Source of the DNA: Streptomyces sp. P3
GTDB lineage: Bacteria; Actinomycetota; Actinomycetes; Streptomycetales; Streptomycetaceae
Direction of reading: 5' to 3'
Length of the DNA: 64,000 nt
Assembly (NCBI RefSeq): GCF_003032475.1
Contig: NZ_CP028369.1
Location: 9,610,001-9,674,000 of the forward strand
Positions within the stretch are counted from its first letter, which is position 1, and each line of letters opens with the position of its first letter. Shown piece by piece: positions 25,153 to 32,913 of the stretch. A program made the translations under genes and the position numbers. The notes under the pieces are model-generated. The model was given only the letters and a program-made list of their open reading frames with translations, made no database searches and was not told where the DNA came from.

Positions 25153-25936
25153 GTCGGCGGATCTCCCTACGCAGTTCTTCGGTGATCTCGACGGACAGCT
25201 CGGCGACCGCGCCGTCCTCGATGCGACGCGGCTGCGGAATCCCGATCGTCCACTCACGGGCGATGCGTCCCGGCCGTGAGGACAGGAGCACCACCCGCTG
25301 GGCGAGGCGCACGGCCTCCCGCACGTTGTGCGTGACGAAGAGGACCGACAGTCCCGTCTCGCGCCAGATACGGGTCAGTTCGTCGTGCAGCACGTCACGG
25401 GTGATGGCGTCGAGGGCCGCGAACGGCTCGTCCATCAGCAGCAGTCGGCTGTCCTGGGCCAGCGCCCGGGCCAGGGCCACGCGCTGGCGCATCCCGCCGG
25501 AGAGTTCGTGCACGCGCTTGCCGTGCGCGCCGCGCAGCCGGACGAGGTCCAGGAGCCGTTCCGCCTCCTGGCGGCGTTCGGGGGCGGCGATCCCCCGCAG
25601 CCTGAGGGCGAGTTCGATGTTCTTGCCCGCGGTCAGCCACGGGAACAGGGCGTGTTCCTGGAACATCAGGGCGGGCCGGCCGTCCGTGGCGATCGAGCCG
25701 GCGGACGGCCGGTCGAGTCCCGCGACCAGGTTGAGCAGTGTGGACTTGCCGCAGCCGGAGGCTCCCAGGAGGGTGACGAACTCGCCGGGTGCGACATCCA
25801 GGGTGATGTCGTCCAGCACGAGCTGCTGTCCGCGGGGAGCGCCCGGGGCGGGAAAGGACTTCGAGACGTGCGCGATGCGGGCGGCGTAGGTCGCCGCTGT
25901 GGCGTTCTCGGCAGCCTGGGCGATCGTGGTGGCCAT
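25139..25936 (-). CDS. ssuB: Sulfonate/taurine-type ABC transporter ATP-binding protein
   Basis: 265 residues. Walker A GASGCGKST (near residue 60), Q-loop in FQEHALFPWLT, signature LSGGMRQRVALARAL, Walker B LLLMDEPFAALD and switch VTHNVREA are all present and intact. The HALFPWLT and NVREAVRLA patterns are typical of the SsuB/TauB/NrtD group. ATG 25936 was preferred over GTG 25945 because AGGAGG lies exactly eight bases before it. Middle gene of the ssuA-ssuB-ssuC operon. Confidence 0.92.
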   Translation of the reverse strand: MATTIAQAAENATAATYAARIAHVSKSFPAPGAPRGQQLVLDDITLDVAPGEFVTLLGASGCGKSTLLNLVAGLDRPSAGSIATDGRPALMFQEHALFPWLTAGKNIELALRLRGIAAPERRQEAERLLDLVRLRGAHGKRVHELSGGMRQRVALARALAQDSRLLLMDEPFAALDAITRDVLHDELTRIWRETGLSVLFVTHNVREAVRLAQRVVLLSSRPGRIAREWTIGIPQPRRIEDGAVAELSVEITEELRREIRRHGRH

Positions 25937-25979
25937 GGTCGTCACCTCCTGGGAGCTGTTCTGTTGTGGTGGGCTCTGG

Positions 25980-27089
25980 CTACTCGGCGCCGAGACCGGC
26001 GTCGCTGACCTCGGGCTTGCCCGCGGCTTTGAGGACCTTGTCGAGCGGCGTGAGGTCGTAGATGCCCTTCAGGTCGGGCTGCTCCAGGAGACCGGCCTTG
26101 ACGGCGTGCTGCGCCTCGGTGTCGAGCGTGGCGGCCAGCGGGTCGTCGAGGAAGGTGATGGACTTCCAGGCCGGGTCGAGGATGTCGGCGGGCAGCGCCT
26201 TGCCCGACAGCTTCTCCAGCGCCGCGTTGGCGGACGCCTTCGCCTTGTCGGGGTTGGCGTTGATCCACGCGTTGGTCTTCACCGAGCCGCGCAGCACGGC
26301 CTCGACGACGTCCGGGTGCTCCTTGAGGAACTTCTGCGACACGATGATGTTCGTGATCACGAACTGCCTGTCCGGCCACAGCGCCGACTCGTCCAGCAGC
26401 ACCTTGGCGCCCTCGGAGACCAGCTTGGAGGCGGTCGGCTCCGGCACCCAGGCGCCGTCTATGGAACCGGACTTGTAGGCGTCCGGGGTGATCTTGTTGT
26501 CGGTGCGGACGACCGAGACGTCGCCCTTGCCGCTCTGCGCGTCGACCTTCCAGCCCTGCTCCGCGATCCAGTTGAGGAACGCGACGTCCTGGGTGTTGCC
26601 GAGCTGCGGGGTGGCGATCTTCTTCCCCTTGACGTCGTCCAGGGTCCTGATCTTCTCGGGGTTGACCACCAGCTTCACGCCGCCGGACGCCGAACCGCTG
26701 ATGATGCGCAGGTTCTTGCCCTTGGACTTGGTGTAGCCGTTGATGGAGGGCGAGGGGCCGATCCAGCCGATGTCGATGGAGCCCGCGTTCAGCGCCTCGA
26801 TCTCGGAGGGGCCGGCGTTGAAGGTGGACGCCTTGATCGTGGTGCCGCCGAGTTCCTTCTGGAACAGGCCCTCCTGGACGCCCACCAGGGCGGTGGCGTG
26901 CGTGAGGTTGGGGAAGTAGCCGATGCTGACCTCGTCGGCGGAGAGCTTCTTGGCGTCCGCCGCCACCGCGGGCTGCTTGCCGCCGTCGTCGGTGGCCTCG
27001 GAACCGTAGCCGCAGGCGGTGAGCAGGAGAGGCAGGGCGGCGAGGGCGGCGACGGTGCGCAGTGTGGCGAGCGGTCTTGCGGCAGACAC
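25980..27089 (-). CDS. ssuA: Aliphatic sulfonate-type ABC transporter substrate-binding lipoprotein
   Basis: 369 residues. Lipoprotein with Cys26 in an LTAC box. NMT1/SsuA-like features include VSIGYFPNLTHATALVG, a G-x-SEIEALNAGSIDIGW segment lining the cleft, ASGGVKLVV and GAWVPEPTASKLV. The start GTG 27089 follows GAAAGGA; the frame is open 24 codons further but lacks a ribosome site. It is the first protein gene after the leader peptide at 27290-27427, with a 200-base purine-rich leader between. Captures an organosulfur compound outside the cell; alkanesulfonate or taurine cannot be told apart here. Confidence 0.9.
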   Translation of the reverse strand: MSAARPLATLRTVAALAALPLLLTACGYGSEATDDGGKQPAVAADAKKLSADEVSIGYFPNLTHATALVGVQEGLFQKELGGTTIKASTFNAGPSEIEALNAGSIDIGWIGPSPSINGYTKSKGKNLRIISGSASGGVKLVVNPEKIRTLDDVKGKKIATPQLGNTQDVAFLNWIAEQGWKVDAQSGKGDVSVVRTDNKITPDAYKSGSIDGAWVPEPTASKLVSEGAKVLLDESALWPDRQFVITNIIVSQKFLKEHPDVVEAVLRGSVKTNAWINANPDKAKASANAALEKLSGKALPADILDPAWKSITFLDDPLAATLDTEAQHAVKAGLLEQPDLKGIYDLTPLDKVLKAAGKPEVSDAGLGAE

Positions 27090-27289
27090 GGCAGTGTCCT
27101 TTCGGGGAAACGGGGAGCGGGGCGTTACGGGCGGGTCCGGACGACGGCCTTCCGCGTGCACCGGCGCACCGCACCCCGGCCGCCGACAGTGTGGGAGCCG
27201 TGGCGGGCCGGGCGGCGGAGCGCGGGGGAGTGGGGGGAGCGGCGAGCCGGGGAGGTGCGGCTCGCCGAGTGCGGCGGCCGGACGGGAGT

Positions 27290-27427
27290 TCAGCGCTGGT
27301 GCGCGGACATGCGGCTGCGGTGGCGTCGGACGGGCCGACAGAAGGCGCTGGAGGTGCGGCCGAAGTCGATGTGACGGCGCGAGGTCAGCAGGGGCAGCGC
27401 CCGGTCGGTGCGGTCGTACGGTCCCAT
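27290..27427 (-). CDS. Sulfur-operon leader peptide (45 residues), upstream of ssuA
   Basis: Starts MGPYDRTDRALPLL and contains TSRRHIDFGRTSSAFC. The SRRHxDxxRxxSAxC core is the pattern I recall for actinobacterial putative leader peptides that precede cysteine and sulfur-uptake genes. One cysteine sits at residue 30, followed by an Arg/His-rich end. Ribosome stalling at Cys codons when cysteine is scarce would control the downstream ssu genes by attenuation; this mechanism is known in outline for the class and inferred here. The ribosome site GAGGGGG is 5-6 bases upstream. A second related peptide lies at 28253. Confidence 0.75.
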   Translation of the reverse strand: MGPYDRTDRALPLLTSRRHIDFGRTSSAFCRPVRRHRSRMSAHQR

Positions 27428-27440
27428 GACCACCCCCTCA

Positions 27441-27455
27441 TCCCTAGTATTCCTA
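27441..27455 (-). promoter_or_regulatory. Promoter-proximal TAGGAA-N3-TAGGGA motif before the ssuA leader
   Basis: Read on the minus strand the motif begins at 27455 and ends 14 bases before the leader start. It includes a possible -10 (TACTAG). It also lies inside a larger inverted repeat ATCCCTA (27440-27446) / TAGGGAT (27465-27471). The same motif, with three differing centre bases, occurs in the same orientation upstream of the second leader peptide. Confidence 0.45.
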
Positions 27456-27583
27456 CCTGGCTTGTAGGGATCGTGGCAGAAGCTCGCGCTTCCCCCAAGA
27501 GGGTGTTCGTATGATGGACAGCATCGTCTCGCACAATGGGATCTTCTCTTCCGGGCGGGATCCGGGCGGGCCGGCTCCGCAGG

Positions 27584-28132
27584 TCAGGCGGGCAGCACGA
27601 ACGGGGGGTGGGTGCCGTTGAGGAAGTAGTCCCCGACGTCGCGCAGACGGTGGGACACGGGCTCGTACAGCGTGTGGGCCCGCGCGTTGCGCCAGAAGCG
27701 GTCGAAGCCCAGCCGTGCGGACGCTGATCGGGCGCCGACGACGTCGAGGGCGCGAGTGGTGGACTCCTGTGCGGCCCTGGAGGCGGCGGCCTCGGCCACG
27801 GCCACCAGGACGGACGCCTCCGCGCACTCGTCGTAGGAGAGGTCCGCGCCACGTGCCAGGGCGCCCTCCACCGCTGTGAGCGCCTGCCCGGCGAGCGCGG
27901 AGGCGGAGCGCGCGAGGACCGTCAGTTCGCCGTACGCGGTCAGTATGTGCGGGTCCTGGGAGGGGCCCGTCGGCCAGGCGGGGTGCGGCGACGCGGTGCG
28001 GGCCTGACGGCCGCGTGGTGGTGCGGGGCTGTCGGGGCATGCGCGGGGAGCGGAACGGCCCGGGGTGCGCGGCTCACGCCGTGCACGGGTGACATGTGCA
28101 TCATCCTGCGCGTCCTGCGGGCGGGCCGTCAA
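27584..28132 (-). pseudogene. Truncated DszC/SfnB-type acyl-CoA dehydrogenase-like monooxygenase remnant
   Basis: 182-codon frame. Only the last 120 or so residues look like a protein: a helical stretch SYDECAEASVLVAVAEAAASRAA, then STRALDVVGARSASARLGFDRFWRNARAHTLYEPV (read over residues about 125-165) and a GTHPP end. This is the C-terminal helical domain of flavin-dependent monooxygenases of the DszC/SfnB kind. The front of the frame is low-complexity Arg/Pro/Ala sequence, and the N-terminal and central domains that bind flavin are absent. I therefore call it a 5'-deleted gene. It lies between two sulfur leader peptides, where an intact desulfurising enzyme would be expected. A small functional protein is not excluded. 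Confidence 0.7.
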
Positions 28133-28151
28133 TGCTTTCCTAGTTATCCAA

Positions 28152-28166
28152 TAGGAAATATAGGGA
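28152..28166 (+). promoter_or_regulatory. TAGGAA-N3-TAGGGA motif before the ssuE leader
   Basis: Plus-strand copy of the motif found before the ssuA leader, 86 bases upstream of the second leader peptide. It overlaps an inverted repeat TTTCCTA (28136-28142) / TAGGAAA (28152-28158) and contains a TATAGG -10-like box. Shared control of both sulfur units is inferred. Confidence 0.45.
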
Positions 28167-28252
28167 AGTTGATCCGGCGAGGACCGGGCCCGGCAGGTCC
28201 GGCATCCGAGCGGTGGTTGACGAGATGCCGGTTGTCCTGCTCAATTGACCGC

Positions 28253-28330
28253 ATGAACGCCGAGCAGCGCCTGGTCACCCGCGACCACATCGACTTCGGT
28301 CGCGTGTGGTCCGCAGCGTGTTGCGGCTGA
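28253..28330 (+). CDS. Sulfur-type leader peptide (25 residues), upstream of ssuE
   Basis: MNAEQRLVTRDHIDFGRVWS followed by AACCG and a stop. It shares the RxHIDFGRxxSA core with the peptide at 27290-27427. Two adjacent cysteine codons (TGT TGC) at residues 23-24 suit a cysteine-sensing attenuator. It sits 380 bases before ssuE, on the same strand. A peptide this short would not be called without the resemblance to its partner, so confidence rests on the pair. Confidence 0.7.
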   Translation: MNAEQRLVTRDHIDFGRVWSAACCG

Positions 28331-28709
28331 CGCGGCAGCGGGCCGCCTGACCGGCCCTCCCCTCCCTCGGTGACCCCGTCGCGGGCCGAGTGCCTCCCCA
28401 CGTGGACCCGTCCTGCGCACCCGTCGGCCCGACGCTCCGCAACCGCGCAGCGATAGGCCCCCGAGACCTGACACGCGCTGCCGCCGCACCGCCACGCCCG
28501 AGGTCCCTGCCCGGTGTCGTCCCCGCTCACCCTGTCTCACCGCCTCTTCCACCCCGCCTCCCGAAGCGCCGTCGCACCCGGCTGCGCCGAGGGCCGCACC
28601 GCCGTGCCCGCGCGCTGTCCGCGGCCCGGCCCACCGGACGTACCGGACTCGCTCCGCCGCCACGCTCCACCACGATCCACACCCACCTCATGTTCGCGAA
28701 GGGTCCGCC
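28331..28709 (+). other. Leader region between the Cys-peptide and ssuE
   Basis: About 380 bases without a supported gene. This is where attenuator structures would lie. I see GC-rich self-complementary pieces right after the peptide (about 28318-28350) but cannot identify a definite terminator/antiterminator pair by eye. Confidence 0.5.
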
Positions 28710-29267
28710 ATGGCCACCGTCCTGTCCGTCTCCGGAAGTCCGTCCCCCGCCTCCCGCACCGGCCGCCTGCTGCGCCACCTGGACCGGCGGCTCACCGCCC
28801 AGGGGCATGACGTGATCCCCCTGGACGTCCGCACCGTCCCCGCCGAGGCGCTCCTGGGCGCCGACTTCCGTCACCCGGCGATCGTCGAGGCGGCCGAGCT
28901 GTTCGACCGCGCCGACGGCGTCGTGATCGGCACGCCCGTCTACAAGGCCGCGTACTCCGGACTGCTCAAGTCCCTGCTGGACCTGCTCCCGCAGTACGCC
29001 CTGGCCGGCAAGACCGTCCTGCCCTTGGCGACGGGCGGGAGCACGGCCCACGTCCTGGCGATCGACTACGCCCTGCGCCCGGTGCTCAGCTCCATGGGGG
29101 CGGCGCACATCGTCCAGGGCTGGTTCACGCTCGACCGGGAGATCACCGTGGCCGACGACGGGACGCTGACCGTCGCACCGGGCGCGGGCGAGAGCCTGAC
29201 CCGGGTCGTCGACCAGTTCTCCCACGCCCTCGGCAGTCGCACCGCCCTCCTGGCGGCCGCCGGATGA
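28710..29267 (+). CDS. ssuE: NAD(P)H-dependent FMN reductase
   Basis: 185 residues, flavodoxin-like fold. The FMN-phosphate loop SGSPSPASRTG (residues 8-18) and the GTPVYKAAYSGLLKSLLDLLP segment (centre near residue 75-95) are diagnostic of SsuE/MsuE reductases, which supply reduced FMN to desulfurising monooxygenases. Length is normal. The ribosome site GAAGGG is six bases upstream of ATG 28710. It is preceded by a Cys-rich leader peptide on its strand. No intact SsuD-type monooxygenase lies in the window, so the partner enzyme must be elsewhere. Confidence 0.92.
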   Translation: MATVLSVSGSPSPASRTGRLLRHLDRRLTAQGHDVIPLDVRTVPAEALLGADFRHPAIVEAAELFDRADGVVIGTPVYKAAYSGLLKSLLDLLPQYALAGKTVLPLATGGSTAHVLAIDYALRPVLSSMGAAHIVQGWFTLDREITVADDGTLTVAPGAGESLTRVVDQFSHALGSRTALLAAAG

Positions 29268-29358
29268 GCACCGTGCCGAAGGCGCATGCTCGCCCTGCAG
29301 GCCCAGTACGACCGCCTGGGTGGCATCGAGGCCCCGGGGCCACCGGGTGACGGGTCCG

Positions 29359-30150
29359 TCATCCCGGACCGGTGACCCGTCGCCCCGGGCCGCGGTGACC
29401 GGGAGCGACGTCGGCCGGGCCGCTGCGGAGGCGCTGCGGAGGCGCCGTCGAGACGAGCGGCCCGTTGGCGCGCAGGTGTTCCTTCAGCCACCGTTCGGTG
29501 GTGCTCACGTGCAGCAGCGCGGCGGCCTGACTGAGGGTGGCGTCGCGGGTGGACAGCGCCCGGTGGATCGCCTCGTGCTCGGCCAGGGTGCGGTCCGCGG
29601 ACTGGTCGTCCGCCCGTCCACGCCAGATGCGGGCACGCAGCGTGCGGCCGGAGACGCTCTCCAGCAGGGTGAGCAGGGTCTCGTTGCCGGTGGCCGCGAC
29701 GACGGCGCGGTGGAAGGCGGCGTCGTGCGCGTTGAGTCGCTCGACGTCGTCGCGGGCCTCCCGCATCGCGTCCAAGTGGCCCTTTACCTCTGCCAGTTGG
29801 CCATCGGTGATCCGGGTGGCGGCGAGCGCGGTGGCCATGGGCTCGAGGAGCCGCCGCACCTCCATCAGATCCTGCAGGGCCGCCGCGTCGCTCTGCAGGA
29901 GTTCCACCGCACCGCCGAGCCCCTCCAGCAGCAGACTGGGGTGCAGGCTGGTGACGTAGGTGCCGTCGCCCCTGCGGATCTCGAGGACCCGCGCGACCGA
30001 CAGCGCCTTGACCGCCTCGCGGGCGAGATTGCGGGACAGGCCCAGCTGCGCGGCCAGGTCCGGTTCCGGGGGCAGCTTCGACCCCGGGGGCAGGGCCCCG
30101 GTGCGGATCAGCTCACGGATCTGCTCGATGGCCTTGTCCGTCAGGGACAC
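29359..30150 (-). CDS. GntR/FadR family transcriptional regulator of the sugar operon
   Basis: 263 residues. An N-terminal winged helix (about 1-72: AIEQIRELIRTGALPPGSKLPPEPDLAAQLGLSRN across residues 6-40) is followed by an all-helical FCD effector domain (about 85-215) with metal-site histidines in HDAAFHRAVV and EHEAIHRAL. The C-terminal 30 residues are disordered. GTG 30150 has GAGGAG upstream. It overlaps the end of the aldo/keto reductase gene and is the last gene of the long minus-strand sugar operon, so it probably regulates it, as FCD-type GntR proteins usually do with a pathway sugar acid. Confidence 0.9.
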   Translation of the reverse strand: MSLTDKAIEQIRELIRTGALPPGSKLPPEPDLAAQLGLSRNLAREAVKALSVARVLEIRRGDGTYVTSLHPSLLLEGLGGAVELLQSDAAALQDLMEVRRLLEPMATALAATRITDGQLAEVKGHLDAMREARDDVERLNAHDAAFHRAVVAATGNETLLTLLESVSGRTLRARIWRGRADDQSADRTLAEHEAIHRALSTRDATLSQAAALLHVSTTERWLKEHLRANGPLVSTAPPQRLRSGPADVAPGHRGPGRRVTGPG

Positions 30151-31169
30151 TGCGCACTCCTCGCACGGTCGCCCGCCCCGGGCACGTCGGCCCTGATCAG
30201 GCCCTGGTCGCGGAGGTCGTCCCAGAGGGCTTCGGGGACGGGCCGCCGGTGGAGTCCGGCATTGCGCACGACCTGGTCGGCTCTGCGCATGCCGAGGGTG
30301 ACGTTGACGACGTCGGGGTGGGTGCGGGGGAAGGCGATGGCGGCGGCGGGGAGGGTGGTGCCGTGTGCGGTGCAGACGTCGGCGATGGCGCGGGCGCGGA
30401 CGACCAGGTCGGGCGGAGCGTCCTGGTAGTCGTATTTCATGCCGTCGGCGGGGTGGTCGCGGGAGAGGAGGCCGGAGTTGAAGACACCGACGGCGACGAC
30501 GCTCTTGCCGTGTTCCTCCGCGGCGGGCAGGACGTCGTCGAGGGCGGACTGGTCGAGGAGGGTGTAGCGGCCGGCGAGCATGACGACGTCGGCGGCGGTC
30601 TCGCGCAGGAAGCGGGCGAGCATGGCGGACTGGTTCATGCCGGCGCCGATCGCGCCGATGACACCCTGGTCGCGCAGCTCGGCGAGGGCGGGCATGGCCT
30701 CGTCGGCGGCCTGTCGCCAGTGGTCGTCGGGGTCGTGGAGGTAGACGATGTCGAGCCGGTCCAGTCCGGTGCGGCGCAGGGTGTCCTCGATGGACCGCAG
30801 GACGCCGTCGCGGCTGAAGTCCCACTGCCGTCGTAGGTCGTCCCGCACGACGAAGCCCTCACCGTCCACGCCCCGGGGACGCTCGTTGGGCACGAGCAGC
30901 CGCCCGACCTTGGAGGAGACGGTGTACTCGGCGCGGGGGCGGTGCCGCAGGGCCGCGCCCAGGCGTTGTTCGGAGAGGCCGAGCCCGTAGTGCGGCGCGG
31001 TGTCGAAGTAGCGGATGCCGGCGTCCCAGGCCGCGTCGACGGCGGCGGCCGCGTCCTCGGCCGGGGTGACCCGGTAGAGGTTGCCGATGACCGACGCCCC
31101 GAAGCCGAGTCCGGTGAGTTCGACGGGGGTCTTCGCGATGGTCCGGCGTCCGATGCTCTGGTGTGTCAA
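30141..31169 (-). CDS. Aldo/keto reductase, L-fucose (D-threo-aldose) dehydrogenase type
   Basis: 342 residues. The AKR pattern is complete: IRYFDTAPHYGLGLSEQRLG (Asp and Tyr), VSSKVGRLL (Lys) and DIVYLHDPD (His). The long form with RPRGVDGEGFV insertion resembles NAD(P)+-dependent L-fucose/D-threo-aldose 1-dehydrogenases, which make sugar lactones. The start is TTG 31169, with GAGGAG five bases upstream and no competing ATG in frame before the conserved core. Within this operon it would be the first catabolic step, sugar to lactone. Specificity is inferred from the dehydratase and mutarotase genes in the same operon. Confidence 0.85.
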   Translation of the reverse strand: MTHQSIGRRTIAKTPVELTGLGFGASVIGNLYRVTPAEDAAAAVDAAWDAGIRYFDTAPHYGLGLSEQRLGAALRHRPRAEYTVSSKVGRLLVPNERPRGVDGEGFVVRDDLRRQWDFSRDGVLRSIEDTLRRTGLDRLDIVYLHDPDDHWRQAADEAMPALAELRDQGVIGAIGAGMNQSAMLARFLRETAADVVMLAGRYTLLDQSALDDVLPAAEEHGKSVVAVGVFNSGLLSRDHPADGMKYDYQDAPPDLVVRARAIADVCTAHGTTLPAAAIAFPRTHPDVVNVTLGMRRADQVVRNAGLHRRPVPEALWDDLRDQGLIRADVPGAGDRARSAQCP

Positions 31170-31216
31170 CTGTGCTCCTCGCGAGTACGGGTGGGGCGGG
31201 GCCGTCCGGCGCCCGG

Positions 31217-32284
31217 TCAGCGTCTGACGGCGGCCGAACCGCCCTCCATCAGCGCATGGACCTCGGCGAGTGAGGCCATGGAGACGTCGCCCGGGGTGGT
31301 CATGGTGAGCGCGCCGTGAGCAGTGCCGTAGGCCAGGGCCCGCTCCAGGCCTGCCGCTGTCAGCGGGGCCGGCCAACGGTCGTCCCCGCTGAGCAGGCCG
31401 TGGATCAGGCCGGCGGCGAAGCCGTCGCCCGACCCGATGCGGTCCAGGACGTGCAGTCCCGGCATCAGGGGACCGGCGACGACCCCGGTTTCGGCGGACC
31501 AGGCGGCCGAGGACCAGTCGTTGACCCCGGCCGAGGGCACCTCCCGCAACGTCGTCGCCAGCACCCTGGCCGACGGGACCAGTTCCGCCACTTCCGTGAG
31601 CGCGTCCGGCACCTCGCCGGCCGGCACGCGCACGGCGCCGGGGCGCGGGCCGGCCAGACCCAGCGCCCCCACCACCACGTCGGCGTGCCGGGCGAGGCGC
31701 AGGTCCACCTCGCGGGCCCGGTCCGGGCCGCCCCGGCCGGTCCACAGGCTGGGGCGGTAGTTGGGATCGTAGGACACGGTGACACCGTGGCGGCGGGCGG
31801 CCGCCATCGCCTCGTCGGCGACGCCGACGGTGGTGTCGGACAGGCCGGCGAACACGCCGCCGGTGTGGAACCAGCGCACACCGGCGGAGAAGACGGCGTC
31901 CCAGTCGACGTCGCCCGTGCGCAGCTGTGAGACGGCGGTGTGGGCGCGGTCGCTGACGCCGAGCGCGCCGCGGATGCCGTAGCCGCGTTCGACGAAGTTG
32001 AGTCCGTTGCGGGCGGTGCGGCCGATCCCGTCGTCCGGTGTCCACCGGATCAGGGAGGTGTCCACGCCGCCCTGGAGGACGAGATCCTCGACGAGGCGGC
32101 CCACCGCGTTGTCGACGAGAGCGGTGACGACGGCGGTGCGCAGTCCGAAGCAGCGCCGTAGGCCTCGTACGACGTTGTACTCGCCGCCGCCCTCCCACAC
32201 CTGGAAGGCGCGTGAGCTGCGGATGCGTCCCTCGCCCGGATCGAAGCGCAGCATCACCTCGCCGAGGGCCACCACGTCGGTCAC
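31217..32284 (-). CDS. PfkB family sugar kinase (2-keto-3-deoxygluconate kinase-like)
   Basis: 355 residues. The ribokinase fold is clear: VVALGEVMLRFDPG at the start, GGGEYNVVRGLRR, and motif 2 with the catalytic base in DRIGSGDGFAAGLIHGLL. KDG kinases have this overall form. GTG start overlaps the aldolase stop by four bases. With the aldolase it would turn a 2-keto-3-deoxy sugar acid into pyruvate and an aldehyde phosphate. A 6-deoxy sugar acid from fucose has no C6 hydroxyl to phosphorylate, so this kinase points to an additional substrate. Confidence 0.87.
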   Translation of the reverse strand: MTDVVALGEVMLRFDPGEGRIRSSRAFQVWEGGGEYNVVRGLRRCFGLRTAVVTALVDNAVGRLVEDLVLQGGVDTSLIRWTPDDGIGRTARNGLNFVERGYGIRGALGVSDRAHTAVSQLRTGDVDWDAVFSAGVRWFHTGGVFAGLSDTTVGVADEAMAAARRHGVTVSYDPNYRPSLWTGRGGPDRAREVDLRLARHADVVVGALGLAGPRPGAVRVPAGEVPDALTEVAELVPSARVLATTLREVPSAGVNDWSSAAWSAETGVVAGPLMPGLHVLDRIGSGDGFAAGLIHGLLSGDDRWPAPLTAAGLERALAYGTAHGALTMTTPGDVSMASLAEVHALMEGGSAAVRR

Positions 32285-32913
32285 GAGACGCTCCTCGCGA
32301 CGGCTTCGGCGGTGAGCCGGCGGATCTCCTCGTAGTCGCCCTGCCCGAGGTGACCGGGGGTCGCCAGCCAGGTGCCGCCGACCGCGAGGACCGACGGCTC
32401 GGCAAGGTAGGCGGCCAGGTGGGCGGCGCGGATGCCGCCCGTCGGGACGAAGCGCGTTCCGGGGAACGGCGCGGCGAGCGCCCGGAGGGTGGGCAGGCCG
32501 CCGAGCGGTTCTGCCGGGAACAGTTTCACGGTGTCCAGACCCGCGCGAAGGGCGCGCATCAACTCGGTCGCGGTGGCGACACCCGGTATCACGGGGACGC
32601 CCAACTCCCGGCACCTGGCGACGACTTGATCGTCGAAACCCGGTGAGACGACGAAGCGGGCGCCCGCCGCCACCGCCCGCTCCGCCTGTTCGGGGGTGAG
32701 GACCGTGCCGGCTCCGACGGTGAGTCCGCCGTGGGCGGCCATAGCCTCGAGCACCTGCTCGGCGTCCGGGGTGCGGAAGGTGACCTCGGCACACCGGGCG
32801 CCGCCGGCGACGAGTGCCTCGGCCAGCGGTGCGGCCATCGTCCTGGACGGGACGGTCAGCACGGGCATCACCGGGGCGCCGGCGAGGACGGTGGCGAGGT
32901 CGGTGCCGGTCAT
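32281..32913 (-). CDS. KDPG-type bifunctional aldolase family protein
   Basis: 210 residues, class I aldolase of the Eda family. Schiff-base lysine in DTVKLFPAEPLGG, phosphate/carboxylate region VPTGGI, and the base glutamate near CAEVTFRTPDAEQ are present. VGAGTVLTPEQ and FVVSPGFDD are also typical. It splits 2-keto-3-deoxy (phospho) acids to pyruvate and an aldehyde. The start overlaps the SDR stop (ATGA) and the stop overlaps the kinase start (GTGA), so three genes are coupled. Confidence 0.92.
   Translation of the reverse strand: MTGTDLATVLAGAPVMPVLTVPSRTMAAPLAEALVAGGARCAEVTFRTPDAEQVLEAMAAHGGLTVGAGTVLTPEQAERAVAAGARFVVSPGFDDQVVARCRELGVPVIPGVATATELMRALRAGLDTVKLFPAEPLGGLPTLRALAAPFPGTRFVPTGGIRAAHLAAYLAEPSVLAVGGTWLATPGHLGQGDYEEIRRLTAEAVARSVS

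Noticed and set aside
29359..30825. A 488-residue regulator with a long N-terminal extension
   Set aside because: The extension is a shadow of the aldo/keto reductase gene. GTG 30150 with a ribosome site starts the real GntR-type protein.
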